Assembly (NCBI GenBank): GCA_947002045.1
Contig: CAMQJB010000013.1
Span: 1-50,173, forward strand
Length of the DNA: 50,173 nucleotides
Direction of reading: 5' to 3'
Origin: an uncultured Collinsella sp.
Lineage (GTDB): Bacteria > Actinomycetota > Coriobacteriia > Coriobacteriales > Coriobacteriaceae
Part shown: in pieces, positions 49,220 through 50,173 of the stretch
Numbering within the stretch: the stretch's first letter is position 1
Layout: each line of letters begins with the position of its first letter
Notes under the pieces: model-generated
Seen by the model: only the letters and a program-made list of their open reading frames with translations
Database searches by the model: none
Told to the model about the DNA's origin: nothing
Made by a program: the position numbers and the translations under genes

Positions 49220-50086
49220 ATGCAGACGGGTATGTATGCGATTAGCGAGATGGCGAGCTTGTTTAACGTTTCGCGCCAAACGCTCATCTACTACGACAAG
49301 ATCGGTCTGTTTAAACCCGCCGTGGTTAACGAAAAAGGCTACCGTTTCTATTCGCCCACGCAGATCCCGCTCATGCGTCTGATCTGCATGCTGCGCGACT
49401 TGGGACTGGAACTCGATGAGATCGATCGCCTGACCTCGACGTTCGACATTGGAGAGATGACCGATCACCTGCGCTCGCGGGTGCAGGCGCTCGACGAGCA
49501 GATTGCCGGGCTCAAAGCCGAGCGCGCGAGCGTGCAGGAGCGGCTGAGTTTTTACGACGAGGCGGTCTATTGGCGCGAGCGCGAGGGCAAACCGGAGCTC
49601 AAGCAATTCGAGCGCCGCTACGTGGTCTTTGAGGAGTTCCCGAGCGATATCGAGCGTGGCCGCTCGATGCTGCACCCCACGCTCATGCGGGCGATTCTGC
49701 GCATGCGTGCGCTCACGGGCACACGCCCCATGCGCGGTTGGGGCGCCATGCTGCGTCGCGAGGCGCTGCATTCCGACGACCCCATCGCCGGTGCCGGTTC
49801 CTTTGCCGTGTTGCCGCGTGGTGCCGAGGAAATACTGCCGAGCGATCCTGCCGAGCTGGCGGAGATTGGCGTCGAGGTGCTGCCCGAGGGCACGTACCTG
49901 TGCATGAGTCGCTGGGGCATGCCGTACGAGCCCGAGGGTATCCGCGCCATCGTGGCCTGCATGGACAGGCACGCGCTCCAGCCCATCGGCAATGCTTTCG
50001 ATTTTTGCTACCTGGACACCACGAGCTACGACGAGTCTCACCAAGAGGACTTCTGCTGTATCCAAATCCCCGTCGCCCTCAAATAA
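49220..50086 (+). CDS. MerR-family regulator with GyrI-like effector domain
   Basis: This 288-aa regulator has an N-terminal MerR winged helix (AISEMASLFNVSRQTLIYYDKIGLF...NEKGYRFYS), a coiled coil (residues ~80-120, with LDEQIAGLKAERASVQERL) and a C-terminal ~150-residue domain resembling GyrI/BmrR-type ligand-binding folds. Regulators of this BmrR-like type sense organic ligands and stretch promoters with long spacers. It lies 91 bp after ubiX, so it may control the decarboxylase unit, though its own promoter could be in that gap. The ATG at 49220 has GGAGGA upstream; an in-frame codon at 49154 lacks a ribosome site. Confidence 0.87.
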   Translation: MQTGMYAISEMASLFNVSRQTLIYYDKIGLFKPAVVNEKGYRFYSPTQIPLMRLICMLRDLGLELDEIDRLTSTFDIGEMTDHLRSRVQALDEQIAGLKAERASVQERLSFYDEAVYWREREGKPELKQFERRYVVFEEFPSDIERGRSMLHPTLMRAILRMRALTGTRPMRGWGAMLRREALHSDDPIAGAGSFAVLPRGAEEILPSDPAELAEIGVEVLPEGTYLCMSRWGMPYEPEGIRAIVACMDRHALQPIGNAFDFCYLDTTSYDESHQEDFCCIQIPVALK

Positions 50087-50088
50087 CT

Positions 50089-50173
50089 TGCGGTGAAATA
50101 GTCCCTAAATAGCTCGAGGGGGGTGCGGACGATTTCTTGGACCGCGCCTAGGCGTATCCAAGCTTCCTGCGGT
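50089..50173. repeat. Partial copy of the AGTTGCGGTGAAATA element at the window end
   Basis: CTTGCGGTGAAATA (50090-50103) and the following CTAAAT resemble the left arm of the element at 21239-21305. The right arm, if any, lies beyond the window. Confidence 0.5.

Overview
The window looks like a chromosomal segment of a high-GC, Gram-positive gut actinobacterium of the class Coriobacteriia, most like Collinsella. This is an inference. It rests on GC-rich third positions, SipW/TasA-type surface proteins, sorting signals of the LAxTG type, an LtaS-like polymerase, a Kup/KdpDE potassium module, and many short palindromic repeats between genes. No rRNA, tRNA, phage gene or intact transposase was found.

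Layout. 1-7496: a surface-structure operon with the tail of an upstream gene, a TasA/camelysin-like protein, an 1842-aa InlB-repeat protein, a second TasA-like protein and a sortase-anchored protein. 7497-12917: a 1362-aa sortase-anchored FG-GAP/FN3/Ig-like protein, flanked on both sides by arrays of a 61-62 bp repeat and by inverted copies of a ~125 bp palindromic element. 12918-16308: an LtaS-like polymerase and a divergent nitroreductase. 16468-21214: Kup, a 64-aa membrane protein, a short KdpD-like kinase and KdpE. 21309-28050: RlmKL with an apparently dead first methyltransferase domain, a HAD phosphatase, a transaldolase-family aldolase and Tex. 28461-32887: an oxidoreductase/MFS/SDR operon with a divergent LysR regulator. 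33123-37348: a MarR regulator with a heterodimeric ABC exporter, linked by 8-bp overlaps. 38042-39188: a pyridoxal kinase-like protein and a TIGR04076-like protein. 39372-42630: two AAA/DUF4143 ATPases flanking a low-molecular-weight tyrosine phosphatase. 42825-44078: an MFS transporter. 44240-50086: a prenylated-flavin decarboxylase locus.

The last locus is the most interesting functionally. It holds an LpdD-like domain fused to an isopentenyl-diphosphate-isomerase-like Nudix domain, a DASS-family anion transporter, an LpdC-type UbiD decarboxylase, UbiX and a MerR regulator. Together these could import a hydroxyaromatic acid such as gallate or protocatechuate, decarboxylate it, and supply the prenyl-FMN cofactor that the decarboxylase needs.

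The second notable pattern is regulatory. Each of the two AAA/DUF4143 ATPase genes has three short direct repeats upstream, spaced exactly 33 bp apart, with a different repeat sequence for each gene. The window also carries several families of long perfect inverted repeats and REP-like palindromes between genes.
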